8,088 bases of DNA from CAZIMM01 sp964540415. GTDB lineage: Bacteria > Bacillota > Clostridia > Oscillospirales > Acutalibacteraceae. The stretch is from positions 1 to 8,088 of the forward strand of contig CAZIMM010000096.1 in assembly GCA_964540415.1 (NCBI GenBank), written 5' to 3'. Below the pieces are notes generated by a model. The model had not been told where the DNA came from. It worked only from the letters and a program-made list of their open reading frames with translations, and did no database searches. This document shows, one piece after another, positions 6,111 to 8,088 of the stretch (the first letter of the stretch is position 1; the number at the start of each line of letters is the position of its first letter). The translations under genes and the position numbers were made by a program.

Positions 6111-7238
6111 ATGCTACAATTTGAAGAATTACGTCTTGAGGTACTTGAAAACGAAAAGCCTCTCAACGAGCTGTCGGACGCTTTGGGTCTCAGCGGCATG
6201 AAAAGTGAAATTGCAAAGCTCGAGGAGCAGACAGCTCAGGCGGACTTCTGGAACGATCTGCAAAACGCACAGAAGGTCAACCAAAGAATCAGTATGCTCA
6301 AAAACCGTATTGCCTCCTATGAAAAGCTGCGCACGGATTATGACGATGCACTCATGATGATTGAGCTTTACGATGAGGAGGGCGACCTCGGCGCTTTCCC
6401 GGAATGCAGGCAGAGCGTTGACACCTTCAAGCGCGAGCTTGAAAAGCAGACACTGAGCACTCTGCTCAGCGGTGAATACGACGCAAAAAATGCCATTCTG
6501 ACCTTCCACGCGGGTGCGGGCGGAACAGAAGCACAGGACTGGGCAGAAATGCTGGTGAGAATGTATACCCACTGGGGCGAGCAGCATGACTTCAAGGTCA
6601 CTATGCTCGATTTTCTTGACGGCGACGAGGCCGGTCTCAAGTCCGCTGTTCTGCTCATTGAGGGTGAGAACGCATACGGATACATGAAAAGCGAGAGCGG
6701 CGTGCACAGGCTTGTGCGCGTGTCTCCCTTTGATGCTTCCGGCAGACGCCACACCTCCTTTGCGTCGCTTGAGGTTATGCCTGAAATTGACGACACTGTC
6801 GAAATTGAAATCAACCCCGAGGACATCAAAATGGACGTTTACCGTTCAAGCGGCGCGGGCGGACAGAAGGTCAACAAAACTTCCTCTGCTGTTCGTCTGA
6901 CACATATTCCGACGGGCATTGTAACAAGCTGTCAGGTTGAGCGCAGTCAGCACCAGAACCGTGAGGTTGCATTGCGTATGCTCAAGTCGAGACTGCTTGA
7001 AATCAAAGAGCGTGAGCATCTTGACAAAATTGAAGACATCAAAGGTGACCAGATGCAAATAGGCTGGGGAAGCCAGATACGCTCCTATGTTTTCATGCCG
7101 TACACAATGGTGAAGGATCACCGCACAAGCTATGAGATGGGCAACATCAACGCTGTCATGGACGGTGATATTGACGGCTTTATCAATGCGTATCTGAAAA
7201 TGCAGTCGCTTGAAAAGCTGGCGGACACAAACTCATGA
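6111..7238 (+). CDS. prfB: Peptide chain release factor 2, no programmed frameshift
   Basis: This 375-residue release factor recognises UGA and UAA stop codons and triggers peptidyl-tRNA hydrolysis on the ribosome. Seen are the N-terminal helical domain with ADFWND at 44-49, the HAGAGGTEAQDWAEML block starting at 133, the RF2 stop-codon tripeptide SPF at 205-207 (RF1 would have PxT) and the catalytic GGQ at 250-252. Both tripeptides fall at the same positions as in the E. coli protein. Residue 246 is Ser, unlike the Thr of E. coli K-12. The reading frame is continuous from ATG 6111 through the region around residues 21-30, where many bacterial prfB genes have an in-frame TGA and a +1 frameshift site. 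No CTTTGAC slip site or internal Shine-Dalgarno sequence is present there. A GGAG ribosome binding site and a likely promoter precede the gene. Its stop overlaps the start of the next gene as ATGA. Confidence 0.97.
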   Translation: MLQFEELRLEVLENEKPLNELSDALGLSGMKSEIAKLEEQTAQADFWNDLQNAQKVNQRISMLKNRIASYEKLRTDYDDALMMIELYDEEGDLGAFPECRQSVDTFKRELEKQTLSTLLSGEYDAKNAILTFHAGAGGTEAQDWAEMLVRMYTHWGEQHDFKVTMLDFLDGDEAGLKSAVLLIEGENAYGYMKSESGVHRLVRVSPFDASGRRHTSFASLEVMPEIDDTVEIEINPEDIKMDVYRSSGAGGQKVNKTSSAVRLTHIPTGIVTSCQVERSQHQNREVALRMLKSRLLEIKEREHLDKIEDIKGDQMQIGWGSQIRSYVFMPYTMVKDHRTSYEMGNINAVMDGDIDGFINAYLKMQSLEKLADTNS

Positions 7239-8088
7239 AAAAATCACGAGTATTTTTCAAAATAATGCTCGCCGCCGTTTGTGTGCTGGCTGCGGGTATT
7301 CTTGCAACGGCAGCTGTCAATCTGGCGGTTGTTTTGTATGCGAAAAAATACATTGTAACGCCCGCCGAGGCATCCCGGCTCAACGCCGACTGCATTCTCG
7401 TGCCGGGCGCTGCTGTTCTTCCGAACGGTAATCCCAGTTACATGCTTGAGGACAGAATTCTCGGTGCAATCGAGCTTTATGAAAACGGCACGAGCGACAA
7501 AATTCTTATGAGCGGCGACCACGGCACCGAGTTTTATAATGAAGTCGGCTGCATGAAGGAATATTCAGTTGATAAGGGTGTTCCGGCTGACAATATCATT
7601 CTTGACCATGCCGGTTTTTCCACATACGAAACGATGTACCGCGCAAGGGAAATTTTTTGTGTTAATAAGGCTGTCGCGGTGACGCAGAAATATCATCTCT
7701 CCCGTGCTGTTTTTACTGCCCGCAGGCTCGGCATTGAAATGTACGGCGTGTGCTCAGACCCCCGCAGTTACGGAGACATGAGCCATGATTACATCCGCGA
7801 GTACTTTGCCCGCGTCAAGGCATTTATCTGGTGCATTTTCAAACCCGAGCCGACTTATCTGGGAGAAACTTTCCCGATTCTGTCTGTTGACGGTTCCGAC
7901 ACCGATGATGTCAACAAACAAATAATCCCGGTCAAAGAAAGCACAACCGCCGCTTATGCCGAGGTTACACACAGAACCACCGTGACCGAAATCGCTCAGG
8001 CTGCTGGGAAAAACAGCTCAACCGCCTTTTCGTCAACAACCTCAAAAACAAATTTGCCTGTTGATTCAAGCACAACACGGACAACATC
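7235..8088 (+). CDS. SanA/YdcF-like (DUF218) membrane-anchored protein, 3' partial
   Basis: An open frame begins at ATG 7235 and runs to the window edge without a stop (284 complete codons seen). Residues 1-6 are basic (MKKSR) and about 7-35 are strongly hydrophobic, forming an N-terminal membrane anchor or uncleaved signal. The DUF218 domain follows: ADCILVPGAAV at 51-61, SYMLEDRILGAIELY at 68-82, KILMSGDHG at 89-97, GVPADNIILDHAGFSTYETM at 115-134, VTQKYHLSRA at 149-158 and a C-terminal YGVCSDPRSY. These are the SanA-type signatures. SanA in enterobacteria affects vancomycin sensitivity and envelope permeability, but its reaction is unknown. After about residue 235 the sequence becomes polar and Ser/Thr-rich (15 of residues 261-284), which is not part of the core fold. 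The start overlaps the prfB stop (ATGA) and has only a weak purine-rich GGCGGA at 7221-7226, so translation is probably coupled to prfB. Confidence 0.9.
   Translation, partial: MKKSRVFFKIMLAAVCVLAAGILATAAVNLAVVLYAKKYIVTPAEASRLNADCILVPGAAVLPNGNPSYMLEDRILGAIELYENGTSDKILMSGDHGTEFYNEVGCMKEYSVDKGVPADNIILDHAGFSTYETMYRAREIFCVNKAVAVTQKYHLSRAVFTARRLGIEMYGVCSDPRSYGDMSHDYIREYFARVKAFIWCIFKPEPTYLGETFPILSVDGSDTDDVNKQIIPVKESTTAAYAEVTHRTTVTEIAQAAGKNSSTAFSSTTSKTNLPVDSSTTRTT

Overview
The window looks like chromosomal DNA from a strictly anaerobic Firmicute of class Clostridia, with the Oscillospiraceae/Ruminococcaceae or a near relative as the best guess. The evidence is the ferredoxin-rich NuoF/NuoG-like flavin oxidoreductase genes, strong AGGAGG-type ribosome binding sites, A/T-rich sigma-A-like promoters between genes of moderate GC, and a RING/zinc-ribbon DUF2628 protein and SanA-like protein of types common in clostridial genomes. 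There is no sign of phage, plasmid, insertion sequence, CRISPR array, rRNA or tRNA.

Region 1 (1-3998, + strand) is the 3' end of a redox operon. A NuoF/HydB-like flavoprotein, cut by the left edge, carries the FMN site, the N3-type 4Fe-4S site and a C-terminal 2x[4Fe-4S] ferredoxin domain. A 905-residue protein follows. It fuses a NuoG-type 2Fe-2S domain, a GltD/NfnB-type NADPH:FAD oxidoreductase, more ferredoxin-type clusters and a shortened molybdopterin-oxidoreductase-like tail. This combination best fits a soluble electron-bifurcating transhydrogenase of the Sporomusa (Stn) type, linking NAD(H), NADP(H) and ferredoxin. The NuoE-like partner would lie upstream, outside the window. A strong hairpin with A and T tracts closes the operon and probably terminates transcription in both directions.

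Region 2 (4049-5999, - strand) is a two-gene unit facing the redox operon. A membrane protein with a prokaryotic RING finger, a zinc ribbon and a DUF2628 domain is followed 22 bases after its stop codon by the ribosome binding site, and 30 bases after it by the start, of galU, which makes UDP-glucose. A plausible promoter precedes the first gene.

Region 3 (6043-8088, + strand) is transcribed divergently from region 2 across an A/T-rich spacer. It holds prfB (peptide chain release factor 2, read without the usual programmed frameshift) and, overlapping its stop codon as ATGA, a membrane-anchored SanA/DUF218-family protein with a Ser/Thr-rich tail that runs off the right edge. Apart from the redox pair, the genes are housekeeping or cell-envelope functions and do not form a single pathway.
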